Program-made: the position numbers and the translations under genes
The notes under the pieces: generated by a model
Seen by the model: the letters and a program-made list of their open reading frames with translations, nothing else
What the model was told of the DNA's origin: nothing
Databases searched by the model: none
Shown here: one piece after another, positions 35,260-43,907 of the stretch
How positions within the stretch are numbered: the stretch's first letter is position 1
How the letters are laid out: each line of letters starts with the position of its first letter
Assembly (NCBI GenBank): GCA_024279425.1
Contig: JAJRRO010000100.1
Location: 85,916 to 149,915 of the forward strand
From: Bacteroidota bacterium
GTDB taxonomy: Bacteria > Bacteroidota > Bacteroidia > Flavobacteriales > Flavobacteriaceae
Length of the DNA stretch: 64,000 bases
Reading direction: 5' to 3'

Positions 35260-35583
35260 CCAGTTCGACACTGATATTCTCCACCAAGCAGTTCTCGGAG
35301 ATGAGATTGTCTTGGCAAATGGGGTTTGGCAAGATGCGCAAATCGTATTTTTTGCAGAAGGCAAAAAGGACCAACCGATTACCCTACGGGCCGAAACTCC
35401 CGGAGAAGTGTTTATCGAAGGGAGATCTTACCTTCGGCTTGGGGAGAATGTTTAACCGTTGATGGCCTGTACTTTCGAAACGGTTATTCCTCCTCAAGCT
35501 CAATAATTAGTTATAGAGTTGGCAAGGACAGTGTAGCCAACAACAGTAATCAACATCACAAAAAAGCTGAGGTCAGCATATAA
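35260..35583 (+). pseudogene. PL6 alginate lyase (chondroitinase B-like), N-terminal fragment
   Basis: The conceptual protein reads GDEIVLANGVWQDAQIVF, KDQPITLRAETPGEVFIEG and RSYLRLG, then shifts frame at about 35444 and goes on as VDGLYFRNGYS and IISYRVGKDSVANNS. This is the parallel beta-helix start of polysaccharide lyase family 6, which contains alginate lyases of marine bacteria. One G is missing from the run before GAATGTTTAACC; the first frame stops at once. After ANNS the match ends, so about two thirds of the gene and its catalytic region are gone. There is no signal peptide. The fragment is dead and marks a lost alginate utilisation locus. Confidence 0.75.
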
Positions 35584-35640
35584 CTTAGAAACTCCTGTTG
35601 CTTTCTATTTCATTCATCTTTTCTGGTTTTGATTTACTTC

Positions 35641-35895
35641 CTATTCTGTGCCCCATGTTCCTGCCATCATGGCTCCCCAAAGTCCATTTTTACGGGCATC
35701 GTTATGCTCTGGGTCTTCTTCATCTGTAATCAAGGAATGTTGTGCGTCTCCTAGTTCGTCAACGGCAACTGCCCAAACTTTTCTGGCACTTTTAGCCTCT
35801 TCCAAAACCTTTATTGTTTGGGAGTGGACTCTACTGAAATCAGTTTTAATTATTTTTTCATCTGGCATTTCCCCCAATATCATTTTCAACACCAT
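35641..35895 (-). pseudogene. DUF5060-type glycoside hydrolase fragment
   Basis: An open frame of 84 codons whose sequence looks like an internal piece of DUF5060 domain proteins (putative (beta/alpha)8 glycoside hydrolases of marine Bacteroidota). It contains KVWAVAVDELGDAQHSL, DEEDPEHNDARKNGLWG and ends MMAGTWGTE, where family members continue with WYFGYK. Neither the N-terminal domain nor the C-terminal half is present, there is no signal peptide, and the frame stops within eight bases of the last conserved residue. I take it as a remnant of a carbohydrate-active enzyme gene; an independent 84-residue protein is the less likely alternative. The family call rests on remembered motifs. Confidence 0.55.
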
Positions 35896-36059
35896 ACCGT
35901 AACAGATATAACGTTAGTTGGCCTATTTCAATAAGGGATGAATCTGGAAATAGACAAAATTATCAAGAAAATACCTGCGACAATTTCAATTTTCTATCGT
36001 TGTAATCGGCGAACTCGATTACTATCTTTAGTTCGGAATTAAAAGAAATATGATCAGTT

Positions 36060-37544
36060 ATGAAAAATATTAATAGGAGGATCTTCATACGCAATACGGT
36101 TTACTCAGGATTAAGTGCTTCAATTATGCCCGCACAGCTAATAGCCAAAGATGCTGTAACGGATGATGAGGCCACGCCAGAATCATCGACAGAAACCACT
36201 CGTAAAAAGAAGGTTATTGTTGCGGGAGCAGGGATTAGCGGGCTTTGTTGCGCGTATGAATTGATGAAAAAGGGGCACGAGGTTGTAGTGTTGGAAGCTT
36301 CGGGACGTTATGGCGGTGCCGTGCTTTCGGTACATGATGGTCTTGCCGATGGCCTCTATGCGGACTTTGGCGCTGAAAATTTTACCAAACCAGGCTATGA
36401 AAATTACTGGAAGTATATTGAAGAGTTTAAGCTTTCTGTCCTCCCTTATTTTCATCGGGAAAATATATTGACACGCATAGATGGCGTTTGGCAGACAGAT
36501 GAAATACAAAAGGAAGCATACAACGTAAGGGTTAGACAATTAGGAGGGTTTAACAAAAGAGAAACACAATTTCTTTTATCCAATCCTTCGTCTGACTTAC
36601 AGTTACTTTACCTAGAACCCTATTTTGATAAATTTATAGATGAATACAAGCCTTTTGGCATTGGTTATGACCACCTTGAAAATACATCAATCTCAGAAAT
36701 CTATAAAAAAGAAGGCGCATCAAAGGCAGCTATCACCATTTTAGACGGGGACAAAACATCTGCTCTTTACGGTATATGGCAAGCTTATATAATGAATAAG
36801 CGCGGATATGATAAGAAATTAAAACTATTTCGTCTTGAAGGAGGAAATCAAGTATTGACTGATGCATTAGGACGGCGCTTAGGATCAAGAGTAAAGCTTG
36901 ATTGTAAAATTTTGGAGATCGAAAATAGTGAAACAGGAGTGAAAGTGAAATATAAGGAGTTTGGAGAAACAAAGGAGATGTCTGCTGATTTTATGGCGTG
37001 CTGCCTACGCACCACCGCGCTTAAAAAAATTCTTGTTACTCCAACTTTACCACCTCAAAAACAATTTGTATTTGATAACCTTGCATATGACCAAAAAACA
37101 AGAATTGTCTTTCAAGCAAGGTCTAAATTCTGGTTGGAGGATAACATAAGTATCAATTTAACTTTTAATCATCCAGCACTTCTCAAGATTTGGCAAGTAG
37201 CAGATGAAGTAGCTACTGACAGGGTTTCTTTAATGGCTGTGGCACCTGGTGGAACTAACCCTTTACGAACACTAGAAGCCTTTAAGGAATTATACCCCGG
37301 CAAAAAATCAAATATTAACATTGAGCAGGCCTTAGTGAAGGATTGGTCAAGCGATCAATTCGTACACGGCTGCGAACGACATGGTTTTTCAGGATTGGGA
37401 GAGTTATCAAAATATTGGCCTCATATTATGACGGTCCATGGCCGAATTCATTTTGGAGGTGCCCATACGGATAATAGAAGCTGGGGAATGGAGGCAGCTA
37501 CGAATTCTGCTATCAGGGTAGCCTTGGAAATCGAAAAAGCTTAA
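36060..37544 (+). CDS. Flavin amine oxidase-like FAD-dependent oxidoreductase, exported
   Basis: A 494-residue flavoprotein of the monoamine oxidase/phytoene desaturase-like group. The N-terminus (NRRIFIRNTVYSGLSASIMPA) resembles a Tat/Sec leader with an Arg pair, so it may be exported. The dinucleotide-binding fingerprint is VIVAGAGISGLCCAYELMKKGHE-like (seen as GAGISGLCCAYELMKKG), followed by EASGRYGGAV, the GG doublet of the family, and a C-terminal FAD-contact region HFGGAHTDNRSWGMEAATNSA. It would oxidise an amine or similar substrate and pass electrons to oxygen or a carrier. A cytochrome c lipoprotein gene follows after about 20 bases, so the pair may form a periplasmic electron-transfer unit. 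The substrate is unknown. Confidence 0.88.
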   Translation: MKNINRRIFIRNTVYSGLSASIMPAQLIAKDAVTDDEATPESSTETTRKKKVIVAGAGISGLCCAYELMKKGHEVVVLEASGRYGGAVLSVHDGLADGLYADFGAENFTKPGYENYWKYIEEFKLSVLPYFHRENILTRIDGVWQTDEIQKEAYNVRVRQLGGFNKRETQFLLSNPSSDLQLLYLEPYFDKFIDEYKPFGIGYDHLENTSISEIYKKEGASKAAITILDGDKTSALYGIWQAYIMNKRGYDKKLKLFRLEGGNQVLTDALGRRLGSRVKLDCKILEIENSETGVKVKYKEFGETKEMSADFMACCLRTTALKKILVTPTLPPQKQFVFDNLAYDQKTRIVFQARSKFWLEDNISINLTFNHPALLKIWQVADEVATDRVSLMAVAPGGTNPLRTLEAFKELYPGKKSNINIEQALVKDWSSDQFVHGCERHGFSGLGELSKYWPHIMTVHGRIHFGGAHTDNRSWGMEAATNSAIRVALEIEKA

Positions 37545-37567
37545 TCATCGAGTTAATGAACAACGTT

Positions 37568-38401
37568 ATGAAGTACATTTTCATTTTCTCAATAATATTA
37601 GCTGGTTGCAGACCAAATAATATGGATTTATCTATAGAAAACGCCTTTTACTCAGGGTTTTCTAAAAGTTATGGTTATAGAGGGAATGCAAATCTAACAG
37701 GGGCTTTGATGGTAATTTGGCCCAAAAATGTTTCTTATGACAAAACACAGGAAATTCGTCCTCCAAAGGTAAAAATACTTCTATCTCAAAAGAATGAAGA
37801 ACTCTATACCTGGCATGAGTATGTGCGTTACTCTATAGATGTATTGGACACAATAGATGGGGACTCTAAGTACAGTGAGATTAATGTCACTGAAGTGGTT
37901 TTAGAAATAGAATTTTTGCCAATTACAGAAGGTAAAGAGTTAAATGAAGAAGAAATAAAAGATAAAATTAAAATAACTGAAAAGGAACCTGAACATATAG
38001 GACTGTCATTAATGAAATATTCAACTTGTTTTAGCTGTCATGCAGATAAAACAAAACATACAGGCCCATCGTTTTCCGAAATTGCTGAGAGATATGAAAA
38101 TACCCCAAGTAATGTTGAATCACTTGCGGGTTCTATTTTAGAGGGTTCCAAAGGGGTATGGGGTAGTGAGTGGATGTCTTCAAATCCCGATTTAACAATA
38201 CTGGAAACTGAACGGATAGCAACATTTATCCTTAACCAAGGGGCAAAGAAAAATAACTGGATTTTACCTGGCCTGGAAGGAACTTTTCGGATAATACAAA
38301 AGCCCGAAAATGAAGTCAAAGGATTATATGTTCTGACAGCAAGCTATACATCTGCTTCGAAAATGAGAGGACAGCATTCTGTCATACTGAACATTCGATA
38401 A
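37568..38401 (+). CDS. Cytochrome c lipoprotein
   Basis: A lipoprotein (MKYIFIFSIILAGC, so anchored by Cys14) with one heme c site CFSCH at about residue 155 followed by HTGPSFSEIAERY, the arrangement of small c-type domains attached to secreted dehydrogenases (heme ligand Met is probably the one in WMSSNPDL). The 140-residue N-terminal part is rich in beta strands and not recognised; the last 50 residues (GTFRIIQKPENEVKGLYVLTA, in part) look like an end strand of a carbohydrate-binding type module. I chose 37568, four codons after the ATG at 37556, because it starts the signal peptide properly. It follows the flavoprotein gene closely and could take electrons from it. Confidence 0.8.
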   Translation: MKYIFIFSIILAGCRPNNMDLSIENAFYSGFSKSYGYRGNANLTGALMVIWPKNVSYDKTQEIRPPKVKILLSQKNEELYTWHEYVRYSIDVLDTIDGDSKYSEINVTEVVLEIEFLPITEGKELNEEEIKDKIKITEKEPEHIGLSLMKYSTCFSCHADKTKHTGPSFSEIAERYENTPSNVESLAGSILEGSKGVWGSEWMSSNPDLTILETERIATFILNQGAKKNNWILPGLEGTFRIIQKPENEVKGLYVLTASYTSASKMRGQHSVILNIR

Positions 38402-38451
38402 GAATCTGTAAATATTCATCAAATCTTACCTCCTTCTATTTTTTAAGTCTT

Positions 38452-38517
38452 CTTAGATTCAAGTCATAAACGTAACGATTCCATTATTGTTGATTGCGTT
38501 TATTACTTGAATCTAAG
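38452..38517. repeat. Long inverted repeat between convergent genes
   Basis: Two 21-base arms (38452-38472 and 38497-38517) match in 20 positions as inverted repeats; they begin CTTAGATTCAAGT and end ACTTGAATCTAAG. The loop is 24 bases. It lies between the cytochrome gene (+) and the lyxose isomerase gene (-). It has no T-run, so it is not a plain intrinsic terminator, but could end both transcripts or be a mobile miniature element. Confidence 0.7.
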
Positions 38518-38577
38518 CCCGAAGAATCTTGAATTTTCTTATAAGCTACTTGGGGTTCTTTATAAAATAAATTCATA

Positions 38578-39243
38578 TCAATCTGAGTACTCGTTGCACA
38601 AAGAATACAATACTGGCTCATCCTCTTCAATTTTTGGGAAACGACCCAGGTTTTCGAGAAACCGATTATCCTTATCATCATCATTTACACTTGATACCCC
38701 ACCCACCAAAACCGTGCTCGATTCTCCATAAAATGTGTGATATAAATAGGGTGGTAGACAGATGCTTTCGCCCGGCTCTAGAATTATTTTCTCATTTTGA
38801 TTTATGGTATGGGTAATTCTATCAATTTGAACATGTACTGGTGAGTCGGTCAACTGCCCATCTTTTCCTGCATTACTTAATTCAATTACTAAATTTCCAC
38901 CGCCCCGATTGATAATATCTTCCGTTTTGACCCAATGAAAATGCCAAGGTGTCACTTGCGCTTCACTGACGATCATAATTTTTTCAGCATAGGGTTTGGT
39001 ATTTTTCCTGCCAAATTTTCCATTGCGTATGGTGAAAAGAAGTAGGCCGCATTTTTCAAAATTTCCGAGGCCAAAATCGGTAATGTCCCAGCCAAGTTTT
39101 TTTTCAACTATCTCTGATGCCAAACCACCTTTGGCCTACCAGGTCTGTTTTGACCAAAATGCCCACTTTGGCAAAAAGAAACTTTGCTTTTGAAAAAAAT
39201 CTACCGCTTCTTTTTGTAGCCTGTTTATTTCAGATCGTTTCAT
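38578..39243 (-). pseudogene. D-lyxose/D-mannose isomerase gene with an in-frame amber codon
   Basis: The gene encodes a cupin-fold D-lyxose ketol-isomerase type protein, which interconverts lyxose or mannose with the matching ketose in the cytosol. From the ATG at 39243 the frame reads MKRSEINRLQKEAVDFF, FLPKWAFWSKQTW, then TAG at 39138-39136, then continues in the same frame AKGGLASEIVEKKLGWDITDFG. The metal-binding motif WHFHWVKTEDI and the second cupin half (LPPYLYHTFYGE) are intact. The open part alone (38578 to 39123) lacks the first 36 codons. Lys or a similar residue is expected at the TAG position. It is a one-base nonsense mutation or error; a readthrough product would be full length (221 residues). 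Confidence 0.8.
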
Positions 39244-39354
39244 AACTAAGTCTCGTTTTTGAGTAAAATGGACACTAGTTCATTTCCGCCCATGTTGAAC
39301 ATTTCAATTCCGGCAGTATCTCATATTATTCTCCAATTTTTCAAATGAAAATGA

Positions 39355-40437
39355 CTATCCTTTATACATCTCGAAAATTTTTAATGCGTTTTTATTGTAA
39401 ACTTTCTCCAAAACTTCATCGGGTAAATACAGTCCATAAATCATCCAACGACCCTGAAGTTTATGCGCTGGGGTTGGATCGATATATTCATCATCTGTTT
39501 CCAGAAAACGAAAATAAAGACGATATGCTTCGGCGTTACAAGGTGTATCAGTTCCAAATAAAATCCGGTCTTGGTATTTTAGAAAAAAGCGGCGGGCAGA
39601 ATAGGGTTGTCTACCTAATTCACTAATGCGAGCATCTATATCCACATAAAAGTTTGGATATGTGTCTAACCACTCTCCCACTACCTGCAAGTTTTCTGGT
39701 AGGGCACCAAAATGGGCTCCGATAAAAATGGTGTTGGGGTGCTTTTTAATGACTCTGTTTCGGGCATCAAGAACTTCTTCTTTTGAAGGATAATCATCTC
39801 CAAAAAAGGACCAGTCTGGATGACTACCTAACTCATCATAGCGTTCATTGTGTTTATCAAGAGGCGTGAAAAACGCGCTGGGATCTGCAATGTGCATTTC
39901 AACTGGAATTCCAAGCTCTCCACATTTTGCCCATATAGGATCCATTCTGGGGTCATCTACAGTTATTAACTTTCCGGAATTATCTTTAACACCCAAGCCA
40001 AGATCCTTCCATATCTTCAATCCACGGGCTCCAAGCTTAACAGCTTCTTCTAATTTTTTTGCCTCATTTATACCAAAATTCGGTTCATTAATTTTGCTAA
40101 TATCAGGGCGGAAAAAGATTAAAAATCGATCTTTTGATACCGATTGTGAAACCTTAAGATGCTCCTTGTAAAAATTATCTTTTGATTTTCCATCCAAGCT
40201 CACACATTTCCACACTCCTGCTTTATCCATTTCTTCTAAATACTTTGCAGTATTTTCTAACTTACCGAGGTGACTGTGGATATCAATAACAGGATATTTA
40301 GCTTTTACAATTTTAGTTTCTTTTACTACCATCTGGCTTATAGGTTGCCAATCAAGCAGTTTTAAATCGCCAGTTTGGGCAATCAGTACTCCAGTAGTCA
40401 TCAAATAAACGATCAGTACGCTTAACCTTTTGTTCAT
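39355..40437 (-). CDS. Secreted amidohydrolase 2 family protein
   Basis: A 360-residue amidohydrolase-related (Amidohydro_2, TIM-barrel) protein with a signal peptide (about 20 residues, ending IAQ). Visible metal-site motifs are DIHSHLG near the N-terminus, the Lys-containing LKIWKDLGLG strand, HIADP (about residue 185), GAHFGA (about 245) and FGTDTP (about 300), which holds the final Asp. Family members decarboxylate or hydrolyse cyclic acids and lactones, and need one or two divalent metals. It closely resembles the second amidohydrolase at 42661 in layout and shares the C-terminal KLYYENA/KVYNKNALKI type end. The CBM9-like lipoprotein gene lies upstream on the same strand. An in-frame ATG at 40446 adds three residues. 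Confidence 0.85.
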   Translation of the reverse strand: MNKRLSVLIVYLMTTGVLIAQTGDLKLLDWQPISQMVVKETKIVKAKYPVIDIHSHLGKLENTAKYLEEMDKAGVWKCVSLDGKSKDNFYKEHLKVSQSVSKDRFLIFFRPDISKINEPNFGINEAKKLEEAVKLGARGLKIWKDLGLGVKDNSGKLITVDDPRMDPIWAKCGELGIPVEMHIADPSAFFTPLDKHNERYDELGSHPDWSFFGDDYPSKEEVLDARNRVIKKHPNTIFIGAHFGALPENLQVVGEWLDTYPNFYVDIDARISELGRQPYSARRFFLKYQDRILFGTDTPCNAEAYRLYFRFLETDDEYIDPTPAHKLQGRWMIYGLYLPDEVLEKVYNKNALKIFEMYKG

Positions 40438-40551
40438 GTTTGTCATATTACTTCCTTTTATAAATAATTAGTTTTTTACAGATTCAATGTCATTTTTGAT
40501 CATCATCTTTTCACCTATCTCTAAAATATGATATTTCTTTTGTAGCCATTT

Positions 40552-41283
40552 CTATTTAAAAGTCAAATTGCCAAAATAAGCGGGTTTATGAAATCTGCCA
40601 CCTGTTGGCGACCAGGCATAAGACATCCGTTCCATTCCTTGATTTTCATCCAATCGGTAAAAATTAATTCTTATTTCTGTTGCGGTTGTTACTTCTTTAA
40701 TATTCTCATTGGCCAGGTCTGCAAAAGGTATTGCGATCTCAACCGTCCAATGATCATCCTGATCATCCCGTTCGTTAAGCGTTCCTGACACTACTACTGC
40801 TGTTCTTATTCCTTTTAAATTGAAAAGAGCTGTTTTGGGGACATCAATATTTAAGGGATCAACTATATAACTGTCAAAAATAATATTGGCGGGAGATACT
40901 TCAATTTCTACATAGGTTTCAGGTACATCATCAACATCGATAAAAATTTCTACCGCTTCGTTCTCCCATAAATGTTCATCTCTTTGCGTAAAAGATGTCC
41001 ATATATCAGGATCATTGCATACAAAGAAGAAATACAAGGTGCTGTCATCATAACAAGTCTTGACGTGCGTCTGTAGGCCTGATTCCTGCACGTCATTACC
41101 AGCACGATTTTCTTTTAGCACTACAGGTGTAATCTGTTGCCAAATGAGGTCATTTTCTAGGCCATCGATTATCGGAGATTCAGAAGTAAATTTTGCTTCA
41201 ATCGTATATTCAGATGGTTTATTTTCAGCACACTGCATGAGCAGAAATAAAGTGCCAATAATTAATAAGTTTTTCGGTTTCAT
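40552..41283 (-). CDS. CBM9-like lipoprotein
   Basis: A 243-residue lipoprotein (LFLLMQC lipobox) with one carbohydrate-binding module of the CBM9/DOMON-like type. Typical parts are PIIDGLENDLIWQQ at the start of the module, CYDDSTLYFFFVCNDPD, WENEAVEIFIDVDD and, at the end, EIRINFYRLDEN with YAWSPTGGRFHKPAYFG. It would bind a sugar or glycoside at the cell surface or in the periplasm without catalysis. The ATG at 41283 is preferred because it gives a normal lipoprotein signal; the ATG at 41310 adds nine residues. It stands between an amidohydrolase gene and a broken deacetylase-like gene on the same strand, so it is part of the same accessory operon. Confidence 0.82.
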   Translation of the reverse strand: MKPKNLLIIGTLFLLMQCAENKPSEYTIEAKFTSESPIIDGLENDLIWQQITPVVLKENRAGNDVQESGLQTHVKTCYDDSTLYFFFVCNDPDIWTSFTQRDEHLWENEAVEIFIDVDDVPETYVEIEVSPANIIFDSYIVDPLNIDVPKTALFNLKGIRTAVVVSGTLNERDDQDDHWTVEIAIPFADLANENIKEVTTATEIRINFYRLDENQGMERMSYAWSPTGGRFHKPAYFGNLTFK

Positions 41284-41364
41284 TTGCCTGCTACTCATTT
41301 TTGATTCCACATTATTTTAAAGATTTTATTGCCGGTATGGTTGCGTAATTCGAATACTACAATT

Positions 41365-42638
41365 TTATGAAGCCTCAAATTTCAGTATAGCTTTTTCGAG
41401 ATCCTTTCTTCTATCGATTACCAAAGTGTACAAATAAGTATCTTTCTCTTGAGTTTTTTTTGAGTCAAAAATCTTTAAATCATCCGAATTGAATGTTAAC
41501 TTTCTTTCAGATTCGATTTTTACGGTTAGCTGATTAGTACTGAGTTGATCATTCAGTTTATTTGTTTCGAGAAAATCAATGTCAATTTTACCTTCACGAA
41601 TCTGCACTTTTGTACAAACATGGTGTACAAGCTGATTTCTAAATGATGAAGAATTATTGGCCAATAGTGATTCAGGTTTGTTATTATATGGCTTCAGAAG
41701 TTTTACCCAGGCATCAACGATTTCTGAATTGCGACCTGGGTCTGCATGCAGCAGGTTTGGCCGATGTAAACCGCACGTGGGCCCCGTTAGCACTCCACTT
41801 GGTTTTCTGCCAAAACATCCCAATCAAGCAAATCTTCTCCCCGGTCAACGGTAATTACTTCAGAATCAATCCCAAATAATCCAAACTGAGCCCCCTCGGC
41901 ATTAAGCATATTGTTAAAAGGGGTATTGATATAATCAACCCCACGTTTCTTTAGTACTTCTGCCATACTGATTTGATGATCACCTGTCAAACCAAAACCA
42001 TGTAAAAAAGCGGTGGGCACAAAAGAAGTCGGAAAAGAACCTAATTGATTTTGATCCAACAATTTTTCAAAACAATCAAGGTGAAGTTCAACTTGATCCA
42101 GGGGGCGCATTTGCCCAGAACTGTCTGCCCATTCTGCCCTGGTCATATTTTCATCATGCCAATATTCATGCCCTACGCCATGCAATGTTAGCTCATAGTG
42201 ATTTTGATTATTTCGTATAATATCTGCTGCCTCATCTAACCAAGGGCCGACCCATTTGCTGTTATCCCATTGCTCACGCATCCAAGTAATTGTTGGCACA
42301 TCTCGCAAAATATTTTCCCTATCCCACTCACAAAGAATAGTCGCTGCTTGTGGTCGTACGCCCAATTTTATTCCCAGATCTACGATTGCCTGATAATCTG
42401 CGGGCACATGATTTCGATTGATGCCCGTGCGGTATGGCTGCTGACGCTCATTACCGTCTTCACCCGACCACCAGCCAACATCATCAATAACTATCTGAAT
42501 CGGTATGGGTATTGACGCGCTCAATTCATCATTACGAACTGATCGATTTCCATGACATGCAATTAAATTTGAAGCTGCAAGCCCGGCACCTAATAGGGTA
42601 GATTTTCTAGTGAATTCACGTCTAGTTATATGCTGCAT
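41365..42638 (-). pseudogene. Deacetylase-like secreted protein gene, frameshifted
   Basis: Two overlapping open frames read one protein. The first (42638 to 41787) has an export signal with a twin-Arg-like start and lipobox-like end (TRREFTRKSTLL, SNLIACHG) and a fold resembling polysaccharide deacetylases: IQIVIDDVGWWSG, a glycine/histidine stretch YELTLHGVGHEYW, and SFVPTAFLHGFG. It ends out of frame (AENQVEC). The second frame (from about 41800 to 41365) continues SGVLTGPTCGLHRPNLL and about 130 further residues. One base is missing near 41800. Deacetylase is only a fold-level guess from the DD and HG motifs; the second part is unrecognised. It starts just upstream of the amidohydrolase at 42661 in transcription terms reversed, on the same strand. 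Confidence 0.7.
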
Positions 42639-42660
42639 CGAAATCTCCTTTAAAATGTGA

Positions 42661-43773
42661 TTACCAATTTTGAAGTCCTAGTATCCGTAAGGCATTCTTA
42701 GCATAGATTTTATCAACTACCGCAGTTGGAAGCTTTAGGCCCTCTAAATCTCCATAGTTTTCTAAGTTGATCTTCTTATCCGTTACATAGAATTTCCACT
42801 CGCGTACCCATCGCTCATGGATGTTTTTTTTGAATTCTGCAGCATTGGTTGAAGCATTGATCGAACTGTCCGTACCATAGATAAGTCTATCTTGATATTT
42901 AATAAAAAACTCCCTGGTCTTTTGTCGGTCATTAAATGTATGGAGTTTTAAATTGGGCATACGGGTCAAATCCACATGCATGTTCGGAAACTTATCCAGC
43001 CGTTTTGCTAACTCGTCAAGGCTCAATTCCAGACTGCCTAAGTGTGCACCCATAAATATTAAATTAGGATGCTTCGCAAGCATACGGTCTCTGGCATCTA
43101 TCTGGTCTTGATAAGACGGGTACTCCGGATGCAGATACATGTGATATTCTGGATGAGAGCCATAATAACCTTGACTGAAGGTCATCTCATCAAGGGGCAA
43201 CCAACAATCTCTCGGTTCGCCGTTGTGACCTAGTAAGGGAATATTATTCGTTACAAGATAATCCAAGATGGGATCAAGTCGTACATTATCGACCATCACA
43301 AATTTTCCGTTCTCATCCCTCAGATCCATTCCGATGTTCTTCCATATTTTGACGGCTATAGCACCATCCGAAAAAGATTTTTTCAACCCTGTTATTGTGT
43401 TTTTACTCCAGTCATCATTGCCCCAGTCTTTGACCGGAAAGGTGGTAGCAACGGCCATACTTTTTGAAAAATTTTTCAAATGAAGCATGGCAATTTTTTG
43501 CTGCTCATCCATGGGTAATCCAAATGGCCGGTCATCAACAATATCCAAAAATTGAAAATTATCGGCCTGTGCCTGCTCTATAAAAAAAACCTCTTCCGTG
43601 TTGATATGAATATGAATGTCAAACTTTTTAACGGACTCGAAATCTTCAACCCCGTAATATTGCTCTTCTTGGGTATTGACCACTTTCTCTGCACCTTCAA
43701 ATACCGGAACTTGAATGAATGCAACTGTGAGAAATAGAAACAGCAAATAGATGAGTAATTTGATTTTTTCCAT
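42661..43773 (-). CDS. Secreted amidohydrolase 2 family protein
   Basis: A 370-residue amidohydrolase-related protein with a signal peptide or N-terminal anchor (LLIYLLFLFLTVAFIQVP). Motifs in order: the FDIHIHINTEE metal site (HxH), VKIWKNIGMDLRDENGKF, GHNGEP (about residue 195), FMGAHLGSLE (about 240) and IYGTDSSINAS (about 298). It is the second member of this family in the block; both have an N-terminal hydrophobic part and a similar C-terminus (KIYAKNALRILGL). The family includes lactonases, decarboxylases and hydrolases, so the substrate is open. It is followed, on the same strand, by the deacetylase-like pseudogene after 22 bases. Confidence 0.85.
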   Translation of the reverse strand: MEKIKLLIYLLFLFLTVAFIQVPVFEGAEKVVNTQEEQYYGVEDFESVKKFDIHIHINTEEVFFIEQAQADNFQFLDIVDDRPFGLPMDEQQKIAMLHLKNFSKSMAVATTFPVKDWGNDDWSKNTITGLKKSFSDGAIAVKIWKNIGMDLRDENGKFVMVDNVRLDPILDYLVTNNIPLLGHNGEPRDCWLPLDEMTFSQGYYGSHPEYHMYLHPEYPSYQDQIDARDRMLAKHPNLIFMGAHLGSLELSLDELAKRLDKFPNMHVDLTRMPNLKLHTFNDRQKTREFFIKYQDRLIYGTDSSINASTNAAEFKKNIHERWVREWKFYVTDKKINLENYGDLEGLKLPTAVVDKIYAKNALRILGLQNW

Positions 43774-43907
43774 GTCTTGATTTATTATTCTATTAGGTTT
43801 CTAATTCAAGTAAACAAGCTTATTAGCTTCCTTAACGATAAAATCAGAATTTACAATTACAGAATGTGCCTTGTAAAAGAAACAAATAATTGCTCCTGTC
43901 TATACTT

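Noticed and set aside
35240..35290. tRNA 3'-end-like sequence (AGTTCGACA followed by ATTCTCCACCA)
   Set aside because: The T-stem does not pair, and the same bases continue in frame into the PL6 fragment, so it is more likely coding sequence.
35326..35583. An 85-codon open frame taken as a separate gene
   Set aside because: Its first half is out of frame with the PL6 homology and its second half is the shifted end of the same PL6 fragment.
36183..36539. 118-codon open frame antisense to the flavin oxidase gene
   Set aside because: It is a shadow of a clearly coding, conserved gene on the other strand.
31380..39243. Possible recoding of TAG as a sense codon, since two genes are cut by in-frame TAG
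   Set aside because: Other breaks in the window are frameshifts, a TAA and a 7-bp duplication, so mutation or error explains them without recoding; no suppressor tRNA is in the window.
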